Shown: piece by piece, positions 53,053 to 63,800 of the stretch
How positions within the stretch are numbered: position 1 is the first letter of the stretch
Layout: the number at the start of each line of letters is the position of its first letter
NCBI GenBank assembly: GCA_964035575.1
Contig: OZ037842.1
Coordinates: 1 to 64,000 of the forward strand
DNA: 64,000 nucleotides
Direction of reading: 5' to 3'
Source of the DNA: Rhynchopus sp. YZ270_cl-10
Taxonomy: Eukaryota > Euglenozoa > Diplonemea > Diplonemida > Diplonemidae
Notes under the pieces: model-generated
Seen by the model: only the letters and a program-made list of their open reading frames with translations
Told to the model about the DNA's origin: nothing
Database searches by the model: none
Translations under genes and position numbers: made by a program

Positions 53053-53590
53053 TGTATGGTTTATACATCATGTGTTCCTGGACGTGGCGGTGAGGTGAGA
53101 GGAGGGAGGCGTAGGTGGAAAATTGTCAAAAAAGGATCATTTTGTTAGTGCGCGAGGGGGTCATTATTTTCATTCTTCGCATCACCCATCTTCTCTTTTT
53201 TAATTGTAAAGATCTTTTCAGTTCAACAGAAAAAGCAACGAAGCTAGGCTAGATGCGTAGATTGGAGGCGACATGTTCAGATGGCATTGAACAGCCCTCA
53301 TACATGTCGGGAAAGGAAACAAAAAAATTGCAAGATGGATTGTGCGACTCGGATACATGGGTCAGGGTTGTAACTACACTCGGAAGTCGGAAGAGCACAC
53401 CCCTTGCTTGTCTCTCAGCCCCTAAGCCACCTTGGGGGAGCAAAAGGTCAGGAGAGTGCAGCGTCAGAGATGGGCCCACAAAGGGGCGGGGGGTATGTTG
53501 GCTTTTTGCTGGATCGCTGCCGAAGGTTCTGAGGAATGTTCTGTACTCAACGTTATTGAAGGCTAGTGTGCTTGTTATTGTCGCAATTCA
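53053..53590. promoter_or_regulatory. Upstream region of the Cache-type cyclase
   Basis: On the minus strand a pyrimidine-rich tract (CCTCCTCTCACCTCACC) runs into CACGTCCAG about 33 nt before the ATG, consistent with a splice acceptor in the leader. An upstream ATGATGTATAA lies between the two. No other gene is seen between this and the neighbouring 3' end. Confidence 0.4.
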
Positions 53591-55588
53591 TCACGCGGCA
53601 CGAATCTCTTTTATCGCCATGCACCAGTCGAACATCTCCTCTTCAGTCTCGCACTTCAGCTTGAATGTCCTGCAAGAACAGATTTTTTTCCATGAAAAAC
53701 ACAATATTCTGAGAAAAGCTACCAAAACGTTAACCGTTAACCTCACTCACCATTACATACTGCCCCTTGCAAGATCAAAACCTTGACCTGATGTGGCGTC
53801 TTTATTTTTTGAAAAAGTACATACTGAGCGGTCCGGGAGCTGAGATACCCATCGGTGTGTCCGTGCAATGTAAACGCGCCGCAGGAGGTCTGAAACAATG
53901 GTGTTTTTCCCCCTTTTCAACATTTTCTATTTCTGACATACCTCTGTACGGGGGTGCGTCTCGGCCTCGGTGAGGTGGATTGTGTAGTACGGCTTGCTTG
54001 TCTCGTCTGCGAAGACGTAGAGGTACTTGTCCATCGTGAGGACCGCGAGGTAGCGTGTGTAGCCTGTGAGGCCCTTGACCTTGAGGGGGCCTGCCTTGTG
54101 CACCATCTCGGAGTGCATGCTGTCCATGAGGGGCACCGTGGCACGTTCCTTCAGGACATCCTCAACAGACGGCTCTTCAGGTTTGTGCTCCACGTCGTCG
54201 TCCGTCTGCGTGCCAACGTCGTGCTCGTCCTCCTCCACGGGCGGTGCAGGGAAGCCCGTGCGCGACAGCATGTCCCAATACTCAGTCTCCGCAGTCTGCC
54301 ACACATCCACACACTTAGCCTGCCCCGTGCTCAGTTTGTCAAGTGCGGTAACAGCCTCTCGCTTGAAGGATTCAAAAACAGCACTATAATGGTTCGACTT
54401 CAGAATGTATTTGCGCTCGCACAGCCACAGCTGCGTGTCGCCCGCAGCAACGCTCGTTGCAGAGAGCAGCTGCAACGTCTGCTCAAACTGCGTCGCGGCC
54501 TCCTTGTGGGCGGTCTCGAGCTTCTTGGAGACAGAGCGCAGTTCGCTGGTGGCGCTGTCGACGTTGCTGGTGGCGTGCTTGCAGACGGCACGCAGGTTGC
54601 GGATGGCGCCGATCGCCAGCTCCGTGCCGTCCTCGCCTGCGAAGGAGATGATGGAAGAGTGCGTGCGCTCCTGCAGGCGGTCTGAGAGCACCTGCAGCGG
54701 GTTCACCAAGGAGACGGTGGTGGGGTCTTGCTTGCCGCTCGAGCGGAGTTGGTGCTCAGTCAGCTTCTGCACCCTGCGCATGACAGACCTGCGTGCCTCG
54801 ATGACACCCTCCATGTTGTCTGCCAGCACCTTCAGGTGGCGCCCCGACTTGGCCAGCTCTGCAGCCACCACACCGACACGCGCCTGCAGCGACGTGCCCT
54901 GCTTCGTCTCTGCGTCGTGTGCCTTGCAGCGTGACTCCTCATGTCGCTTCAGGTAGTTGATGCGCGCATTCTTGACGGTGTGTGCAGACTGCGCCTTTTC
55001 GACAAGCGCAGAGCTCGAGAACTCTGGCTTGACACATGCCGCACGCTTCCACACACGGCGCCGCACAAGACACGAGGCAGTTTTCTCCTTTGAGTACGGC
55101 CCGCCAAAGCCTACGGCATACTCCCACCCTGCGTGATCCGTGTGTGCGGTGGTCTCTAGGCGCCACTCCTCGCTGTGCCAGCAGCACTCCTTCGAGGGGT
55201 GCCCCCACACATCCGGTACAGGCCAGTCCTCACGACGCCGCTCGTACACTCCATCCTTGCACGACCACGCGTAGCGGTCTGTGGGCAGCACATTCGTCGA
55301 CCACCCGCTCAAGGGCACCCACCGCTGGTTCTCGTAGCTGACGGCGTGCGCGATGCAGTTGCCGTCAGGTCCCATGACGTTGTCCTCGCCGCGCCATTGC
55401 TTGTCGTCATTGACAAATGCACGGGGTGCACTTTCGGGTGTGGGGGAGGGGGCCTCGTGTGTTATGTGGGTCGTTTCCGTATCAGGGGCGGCGGTGGCTG
55501 TGGTGGCAGTTGCAGTGGCAGTGGCAGTGGTGGTGTGTTTGGCAGTGTTGCCTGTGGTTGTTGCTGGTGTCGTGTCAGAGTCAGTCAT
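53591..55588 (-). CDS. DysF-helical-PH domain protein, three exons
   Basis: Probable peripheral membrane protein of 596 aa, given exons 53942-55588, 53825-53889 and 53591-53669. A Thr/Ala-rich N terminus is followed by paired DysF (dysferlin/peroxin) elements, RWVPLSGWS with YAWSCKDG at about 89-113 and WEYAVGF with RRRVWKR at about 155-182. A long, probably coiled-coil, helical region occupies about 195-440, an acidic linker follows, and a C-terminal PH domain starts at about 495. Only splicing completes the PH domain: donors GTATGT at 53941 and 53824, acceptors TTTCAG before 53889 and TTGCAG before 53669, in compatible phases, giving a final strand and helix (TFKLKCETEEE, FDWCMAIKEI). DysF/PH combinations are known in TECPR1-type membrane-contact and autophagy proteins; that role here is inference. 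Confidence 0.88.
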
Positions 55589-56062
55589 GGTGTGTTGTGT
55601 CTATTCTGTGCGATTTTTGTTCTGTATTTCTTGGTGTCAAAACAAGAGTATGGAGCCAAAAGTAGCCAAAAAATACATTTCCCTCTAGATCTGTTCCTGT
55701 TGGATATATTTTTTTCTGCTCTTTTTTTGTATCGACAAATCACCATCTCCAAAACAAAACAAAAAGGAGAGTTTTTTGGGTTTTTGGTGTTTGACATCAT
55801 GATTTTTTGTTTTTCGACACTTTTCTATCAAAAAATATTGAATTTGGCGTCTTTTGGGTGGACCCAGGGTGTTCGCTGACAAAACTTCGAAGTGTTGAAA
55901 TTTGTTTTACGAGGGTTTTAAATATAAAACAAAGACGATTAAACCACCTCGACAAAAGGTATCCCCATTTTGTAGGGAGTAAAAAAGGGAGGGAGAGAGA
56001 GAGAAGCAACAAAGAACTGCAAATTTGCATCTTTGAAGAATCGACAAAATAAGGAAGGTTTA

Positions 56063-56100
56063 TAAGATGAACCTAAGCCTCTCTCGTGCTTAGTCACCTT
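56063..56100 (+). repeat. Stem-loop family, type member
   Basis: AAGATGAACCTAAGCCTCTC continues TCGTGCTTAGTCACCTT. CTAAGC pairs perfectly with GCTTAG around a nine-base CTCTCTCGT loop. Related copies lie near 35711, 35936, 37661, 38152, 56129, 57659, 57984, 58405 and 58929, with conserved GATGAA, loop and TCACCTT and variable stems. Confidence 0.65.
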
Positions 56101-56128
56101 AAAAAAAAGAGAATAAATTGGCAAAGAA

Positions 56129-56152
56129 TAACCTAAGCCTGCTTAGTCCTTT
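56129..56152 (+). repeat. Stem-loop family member with shortened loop
   Basis: TAACCTAAGCCTGCTTAGTC: the CTAAGC/GCTTAG stem is intact but the loop is reduced to two bases. It lies only about 55 bp from the type member. Confidence 0.5.
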
Positions 56153-56573
56153 CGTAACCTTCACAAAGGGTTTGTCACCTTGATTGAAAAGAAACAAAAA
56201 ACAACCACCTCAAAACTAAGTTGTTGATACACATAAAAGACCACCTGACTGATTCCACCTCCACACGCTTTATTCATTTGAATTCACCGATTGTCTAGAT
56301 TTGTTTTTTAGGCAATAAGGCAAACATCAATGTTGAAATGTTATTCGCATTTTGCGGGTTTAGATACCCAAAAGGTTACAAGCATTCACATTTTCCAATA
56401 AAAAAGCGTGCTTTTTTGTGAATTCAGTCTTAACTTTACCATTTTTTTAACCAAAAGAGCATTTTTTTTCTCCTCCAGAAACTAGGGAAACAGCAGAACG
56501 GAGACGAAACGACAAAAGGGGGGTAGGATCGCAGTATGAGAAGGGCAGGGTAGGATGATGGTGAAGTAAACTG

Positions 56574-56672
56574 TAGTTGCCGATGCAGGCACACCTCTGA
56601 CTGACCCACGTACGATGACAGCCCCGGATGAAAGCACAAAGCACCCTGCGGCCTACGGTAACAAATGACTTG
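56574..56672 (-). repeat. SINE-like element, copy 3
   Basis: Diverged copy: minus strand CGTACGTGGGTCAGTCAGAG, then TGCCTGCATCGGCAACTACA and GTTT. It lacks part of the 5' third seen in copies 1 and 2. Confidence 0.65.
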
Positions 56673-57653
56673 AACTTTGTGGTTTTACCTGTATTTCACC
56701 GTTGTAAGCCAACGATGAAACTACAAGTCAAGTCAATTTCTTCACCATCATGCAGGAAGGGCATGGTATGTATGGGGAAAAGAGGGAGGAAAATGTGGAT
56801 CGGAGAAAGAAAAAAAAAATTTTTTTTTTGTGGATATTTGTGGATTGACAAAGCGCTGCTATGTTGTGCACACAAAAAAAAAACAAAAACAAAAACTGAA
56901 ACTGAAATTAAAAAAAACTGATCGAGACTTCATTTCCTCCACAAAAAAAAACACACACAACAAAAAGGGGCCCGCCCCAATGAAAGAGTTGAAAGAGAAA
57001 GCCTCACAGAACACCTGAAAAATAAATGACAGTAATGATTCACGCGGAGCATTTTTTTTTTTTTTTGGACCAAATGCTTATTCTATTTTTTTACTACTAT
57101 TTTTTTTTTTTTTTTTTTTTTTTTTTGAAAAATTCGTTGGAGTAGTGGGCCTGCTACTGTGATGCCACAACTGCGCACTTAATCTCCACTATTTTTCATC
57201 TGACAATATGTCATTGCAAATAAAACATACCCCCTCCCCACATCTTGCTGGGTCTGAGGGTTGGGTAAAAGAAAGCTTTTTTCCTTGGGGGGGAAAATGG
57301 GATTTTTGTTGGAAAACAGTGCAGAATAAAAAAGGATAGAGCCGTACAATGTAGCTTTTCCTACGCATATTCCTTGCACACTTTGCGCGGGGAGGGGATG
57401 AATGAAAGCTGTATTATGTATTTCAGATTTCTGATAATTTTTTTATATCAGACCACATCATAACATGCCAGATATGCCTGTAATATGAAGCCTTCTTCTC
57501 GCTCAAATACCTCATATTCAGCACAATACAGCCACCATCCTAAAGGGGGGGAACCCTTCATTTAAAAGGGGGGAAGAAGTTACATTAAATGATTTAAGCT
57601 AATCCACACGTTTTCCCACAGACCCACTTCCGCCCCCTCAGAAGAAAGAAAGG

Positions 57654-57696
57654 TATATGAGATGAACCAAAGCCTCTCGTGCTTAGTCACCTTGAA
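57654..57696 (+). repeat. Stem-loop family member
   Basis: GATGAACCAAAGCCTCTCGT followed by GCTTAGTCACCTTGAA; AAGC pairs with GCTT. Confidence 0.5.
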
Positions 57697-57981
57697 TAAA
57701 TGGGTAGGGCTTTTAGACTGAAAGCCCTCTAAAGAAAAGACAGAGTCTTTCTCAAAAAAATGGGTACAAATGGCATCGTAAAGGCAAAGGGTATTTTAGT
57801 GTCAGATGAACACACCTTGGCCATAATGCGCGGAGACCCGAATCGGACGTTAAACCCGTTAAACTCGTTAAATTGGGATCTCTGCTTGACGCTTTGTATG
57901 TTCTGTATGTAGTGCCTTAACTCTGTGTAGATCTCTCCGATTTTCCGTCCAGTCTGTCAAAAAAACTTAAGAAAAAAATGG

Positions 57982-58018
57982 TAAGATGGAACATAAGCCT
58001 TACGTAGCCACCTTGAAA
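57982..58018 (+). repeat. Diverged stem-loop family member
   Basis: AAGATGGAACATAAGCCTTA then CGTAGCCACCTTGAA. Flanking GATG and CACCTTGAA are kept, and the stem is weakened. Confidence 0.35.
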
Positions 58019-58927
58019 AGAAGAGGTTACGCACAGTGTAGCTCTCACGGTTCTGGATTGTGTACAACAGTGCTGTGATGTTTTTAAATTGTCGAAAAAA
58101 GAAAAAAAGAAAAAAAATAAAAATAAAAATAAAGAAAGAAAGGGATTACACAAAGGCTTTCAGACGTCTGAAAGGGAGACGTAACGCTATTTATTTAGAA
58201 TAGCAAACGTCTCCAATGGACGTAAGCCTAAAGGTGGGGGGGCGAGGTATCACTGTCTCCTATCACCCTATCTACTGTCACAGATTCGCAAAAAAAAAAA
58301 AGATACGAAAATGCCTTCCGAGAGTGCGTAAAATCAAACATTTTTATGTTTTTTTGAAAAACGTTTGATGAAAAAGGGGGGAAATTTAAAAAAAAAGTTT
58401 GTAAGAATGAACCTAAACCTTGCGCTTTATGCCGCCTTACAAATGGATAATACAAAAGCTAGCTGCAATCCTGCCGAATATTAGTTACACTTAATTAAAA
58501 GCCCTTCAGCTTCGAAGGACACAAGGCATGTGTCCTTCTTCGGAAGATGTAATCACCTCCCTTTGCATTGGCATCGTTACTCTCTACAGCTCAGACCCTA
58601 CAGAGGAAGGACGTGGAGAGATTGCACCTAGTAAAAAAAAAGTTGAAATACAACTGCCGGATCGAGACACCTTGGTATCGGCTGTAGCTGTGTGGTTGGA
58701 CCCCAACCATAAAAAAAGAGAAAAAGCTAATAAGTCCTATGTGCACACACATCAAAAAAATAAGAGAAATTTGATTAATGCAAAGTCCTCCCGTTGACAG
58801 TGTACCTTTGGTGCACCATAAGGCACCCCTAGATCCCATTTGCGTGGTTTACATCTGAGAGAAAAAAAAGCTAAGATGATTCTCAGCATTCTGCTACCTT
58901 GGCTGCCTAGGGGGGGAAGAGAAAGGT

Positions 58928-58962
58928 TGATGATGAACCTAAGCCTCTCTCGCTTACCTTTT
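58928..58962 (+). repeat. Stem-loop family member
   Basis: TGATGATGAACCTAAGCCTC then TCTCGCTTACCTTT; TAAGC pairs with GCTTA around a CTCTC loop. Confidence 0.45.
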
Positions 58963-59777
58963 AAAAAACGCCCAATATTTTTTGGTTAAAATGAGGAAGA
59001 TTTTTGTGGGGAAAAAAAAATTGTACATTCTCCATGGTCCATGTGCACAGTCACTCCACACCCTTTATACTGTACCCCTGAGAGTCGCATCTCCTGAGGT
59101 GTTTTATGCACACAAAACAAGATGCCGTACAAAGAAAATCAGCCTCAAGCCAAAGTAGAACAAGCGCAAATCCCTTGAAGGGTGTGTGGGGTCGTTCGTC
59201 CCTTGGAAGCTAACAGTAGGCCCACAGTCAAGGACCTCTTCCACCCAAAAAATGCGTTATTGACCAATCCCTCCTCACGAAATCCCACTACATAAAATAC
59301 CAAACAAAAAGGCTTGAAAAATACATCAATTAAAGATGAGGGTAACTACCTGCCCCCTCCTTCCCTAATACAAAGCCCTCTCGTGACAGAGTACCAAAAA
59401 AAAAGAAACACCCCCCCACCTCAATGTGAACACAATCAAAAATTGGCAAAATGAGCGTATGTCTTCGACCTCCAAAAATCAATAAAAATAAAAAATAAAA
59501 AATAAAAATAATGTTCAAGGAAGCGGGGTTTCTATCTTTGTCAATAGATAACCCCTTTTTTGACGTAAACAAAGCAATGGGGCTAAGGGGATCTGAGGAG
59601 TTGCCAGCGAAAAAAAAAAACTCCTTTACTGTTTGCTCAAACTGAGGCGGGAGGGGGGAGGGTAGGGGAGGGGATGGTTGAGAGAGGAAGATATGTATCG
59701 CTAGTTGTGTTCATTGCAGCATCGACAGGCCAGGTGTTTTTTTTTTTGCTTTTTTTTTTTTTTTTTTGCTTTTTTTT

Positions 59778-60447
59778 CGTACAGGCCTTTTGCTAACCAT
59801 CATGCCATCATGCCACGTTTTTGGGCGTTTTTTATTTTTTTTTCCATCATGCCACCATCATGCCACGGGGGGTGGTGGGGCAAGGCTTTCGCTATCCATC
59901 ACCTGGGGATTTCCCCCCAGATGGCATGATGGCATGATGGCACCTTAAAATTTTTCTGCTCGCTGCGCTCGCGGAGGTATACCTCAAAAAAAATTCCGCT
60001 CGCTTCGCTCGCGCTGTACGCCATTTTCTTCCTGCCTACGGTGCCATTTTACAATGTCTAGGGGGATTCCCTTGCATTTTACAGCCAAAAATGAAACTTG
60101 ACTCAAGCTGCAAAAGTTTGACCATTTTTAGTTCAAAGTGACCCAACCGTTGCAACAGCCCCTGCTTCTGGAAGACGTATTGATTTTGTACGGTTAGTGT
60201 ACGTAAGGCGCAAGACCAAGCGCCGTTAATAAAGGATTAGATTCCGTTTTTTTGTTATCTCGCAAAGCTGACCCTTCGCCTCTCCACCCTGTGGCTGGCA
60301 GGGAGGCGCGCGCGAAGCGCGCGACGACCGCTTTCACCAGGTGGGAAAGCTCGGAATGTACTTTTTTTCCAGGAAATTATTTTTTTTTGACCATCATGCC
60401 ATTCAGGGGGAAAATCCCAACGTTAGCAAAAGGCCTGTTTTTCGTAC
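59778..60447. mobile_element. Candidate non-autonomous inverted-repeat element
   Basis: ACAGGCCTTTTGCTAAC at 59781-59797 is the exact inverse of GTTAGCAAAAGGCCTGT at 60422-60438, and CGTAC lies at both outer ends. Just inside, CATCATGCCA repeats are followed near 59925 by inverse TGGCATGATGGCATGATGG and again near 60390 by CCATCATGCCA. The interior holds palindromes CTCGCTGCGCTCG and GCTCGCTTCGCTCGCG. There is no transposase frame. It looks like a MITE or a foldback derivative; I could not verify target duplications. Confidence 0.55.
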
Positions 60448-60635
60448 AACAATACAGGGCCCCAATCACCCCCCGCGAGAGCCATGACAACATAAATGTA
60501 CTCAAAGCTGTTGCCAAGTCTCTCTGGGACTCAACCATGGGTCCCATCCGTGTCTTGGCAACAAAATCGTTTTCACTGACTACACCTCGGATGCAGGCAC
60601 AAAAAAAAAAAAAGACCAAAAAGCCCTCTGCTTAG
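60440..60635 (+). pseudogene. Coding-like fragment with basic C terminus
   Basis: The plus-strand frame contains NINVLKAVAKSLWDSTMGPI and a Lys-rich tail before a TAG. The upstream part of the frame is low complexity and part of the inverted-repeat element, so only the last 55 or so residues look protein-like. Family unknown; it may be the 3' end of a degraded gene. Confidence 0.3.
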
Positions 60636-60834
60636 GTCATACCCTTTGCCATTTACCTACGGCAAAGTTATGTATTTTTCATCAAAGTGTTTTTCAAAAG
60701 AAGGGGGGAGAGAGTGGGGGAGGGAAAGGTGTTCTGCTTGATCCTTTTACACTACACAATACACTCACAGGCACCGATGCAAGGCACACGGTTTGTTTGT
60801 TTTTTTTTTGCCATGCCACAGAACCCCCCCGACC

Positions 60835-63800
60835 CTACATGTCGTAGCCACCTGGTTTGGGCGGGCTCGAAACGGAGGTAGTCATTTCGTTGGCGGTCTG
60901 CTGGTTGATTGCCTGGTCGAAGTCTTCGTTGAAGCACTGGTCCTCGTTCATGTGCTGGACAAACTCGGAGTAGTCGAGTGCCTGCGACTTCTTTCTGTAG
61001 TAGAAGGCAGCACCACCGACCAGTGCACAGCAGAGCAGAACACCAAGGATGATAGCGATAATGATCCCAATGTCAATCCCGCCGCCCCCATCACTGGAGC
61101 TCGACTCATCACCGGCGGCAGCACTGATGTCGCACCTCTTGAGCGTCTGAGCTGCAGTGATGCCCGACGTCGAGTGCTTTGCCCAGCTTGAGAACACCCG
61201 TCCCGACCCCGAAGCAAAGGCAAAGTCCCAAGCCTGTCCCTTGTCCAGCGGGTACATCTGGTTATCCACACCCAGAATGAACTTGAAGGTGAGCTTCCCC
61301 CCCACGTTGCTCGACTGGTACCACCAAATGTTCTGCAGCGTCGCTGCGTCGGCCTTCTCAGGTGTGCCGCCACTGCTCGTCACGATCTTGGCGTTCCCTG
61401 CTGCACCCTGTGTGTCAGCCACGAAGATGAGGAAGCCCTTCATGTTCTTCTCGGTAGAGGCAGGCCTCAGTGCCACACCACCGTATGTGTCCTCACCCGA
61501 GGGTGCAGGCATCTCGACAGTGAACTGCACACCGTCCTGTTTCTCGCCGAAGACGATGCCGAACTGGTACGACGCCGTCACATCTGGAACGGCTACACCG
61601 TCCTTCAAGAAGGTCAGCGGTGTTGCTGGGTGTGTCACGCCTTGCACAAGACACGGACTGAACGTGCCGTCGTAGAAGCGGCTCGAAGGCGGCGAGAACG
61701 TGCTGCCTGGCGGCGTTGCTGTGAAGGTGGGAGGTGGGGTTTAGGTAACAGATTACTATAGCATGGCTCTCTGTTTTCATCACTTTATTAAATAGCTCCG
61801 AAAAATGGCGTTTAGTGCTGTGTCTGGAGGGCGGGGTTGTCAAAAAAAGCAAAAAACTCCTGTGAAACTTGCTCAAAGCTTAAGTGGCAATAGTAGGCAA
61901 CGTCCAGAAGCAGATAAAACTGTAGTTATTGATGCAGGCACCTCCGACTGACCCACGTACGATGCCAGATACAACAGGCTTACTTGATATTTATCAAGTA
62001 TCTAGCTAGTTTATCATATTCAACCTGACGTGGGGGTAAGGGTAACATACGAGGAGGAGGCAGGGGTGCCAAAGTCCTAGGCGAGCGCGACTCACCTGCA
62101 CCGAGGGGGCCAAGTGTAGCAGGGACACGCGACTCGCCTGCTGGTGCTGCTGTGTCCGTGGGCGAGTAGCTTGCTTGGTATGGGGCCAGCGTTCTGTACG
62201 GAGCGAATGTGCTTGGCGTGTCGGTCAAAGGAGCGCGCGACAACCCAGGAGGTGCCTCCGAACTGTCTGGTGAGTACGTCGACGGTTGCCCAGGCGCGAA
62301 GGAACGTGGCACGGATGTGACGTACGGAGCCAACGTCCTCACGGGAAGTGGCGCACGTGAAGATCCTGCCGGTGCTTCGGACAAGTCTGGTGAATACGTC
62401 AGTGTGGCCGGGGAGAAAGACCTCGGCGTGCCCGTTCCAGGCACAGGGGCCAGCGTCACACCAGGTGCATCTGTGACAGGTGCACGTGAAGATCCTGCTG
62501 GTGCTTCAGTATCCTGTGGAGAATATGTCCCAGGGCTGAGGGACCTTACCACAGGCACTCCTGTGGCAGGTGCATCTGTCTGCGGGGGCAGTGTCAGCCC
62601 AGGCACATTGGTGATCGGAGCAACTGTCATTCCTGGTGGTGCCTGAGTCGTGTCAGGAGAGTATGTTCCGGGTGTCAGCGATCTTGGAGTGAACGTCGGC
62701 GGGGCAGGTGTGGGAGGTGCGTTTGTCTGTGGGGGAAGTGTGACTCCTGGAGCAGCTGTGATGGGTGCAACTGTCATTCCCGGTGGTGCTGGAGTCATGT
62801 CAGGAGAGTATGTTCCAGGTGCCAGTGATCTTGGAGTGATCGTCGGCGGTGCAGGTGTGGGAGGTGCGTTTGTCTGTGGAGGAAGTGTGACTCCTGGAGC
62901 AGCTGTGATTGGTGCAATTGTCATTCCTGGTGGTGCTGGAGTCGTGTCAGGAGAGTACGTTCCAGGTGTCAGTGATCTCGGGGTGATGGTCGGCGGTGCA
63001 GGTGTGGGAGGTGCATCTGTCTGTGGGGGAAGTGTCACTCCTGGAGCAGCTGTGATGGGTGCAACTGTCATTCCCGGTGGTGCTGGAGTTGTGTTAGGAG
63101 AGTATGTTCCAGGTGCCAGCGATCTTGGGGTGATGGTCGGAGGTGCAGGTGTGGGAGGTGCGTCTGTCTGTGGAGGCAGTGTGACTCCTGGAGCAGCTGT
63201 GATGGGTGCAACTGTCATTCCCGGTGGTGCCTGAGTCATGTCAGGAGAGTATGTTCCAGGTGCCAGCGATCTCGGGGTGATGGTCGGAGGTGCAGGTGTG
63301 GGAGGTGCATCTGTCTGTGGGGGAAGTGTGACTCCTGGAGCAGCCGTGATTGGTGCAACTGTCATTCCTGGTGGTGCTGGAGTTGTGTTAGGAGAGTACG
63401 TTCCAGGTGCCAGCGATCTTGGAGTGATGGTCGGCGGTGCAGGTGTGGGAGGTGCGTTTGTCTGTGGGGGAAGTGTCACTCCTGGAGCAGCTGTGATGGG
63501 TGCAACTGTCATTCCTGGTGGTGCCTGAGTCATGTCAGGAGAGTATGTTCCAGGTGCCAGCGATCTTGGGGTGATGGTCGGAGGTGCAGGTGTGGGAGGT
63601 GCGTTTGTCTGTGGGGGAAGTGTGACTCCTGGAGCAGCTGTGATTGGTGCAACTGTCATTCCTGGTGGTGCTGGAGTTGTGTTAGGAGAGTATGTTCCAG
63701 GTGCCAGCGATCTTGGGGTGATGGTCGGCGGTGCAGGTGTGGGAGGTGCATCTGTCTGTGGGGGAAGTGTCACTCCTGGAGCAGCTGTGATGGGTGCAAC

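Larger units (their letters stand above)
55589..60834. other. Long intergenic interval
   Basis: No firm gene in 5.2 kb. It carries the densest cluster of the stem-loop family, a SINE-like copy at 56574, homopolymer runs (57051-57065, 57103-57126), G-rich and T-rich low-complexity DNA, and an inverted-repeat element at 59778-60447. A coding-like fragment lies near 60440. Confidence 0.5.
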
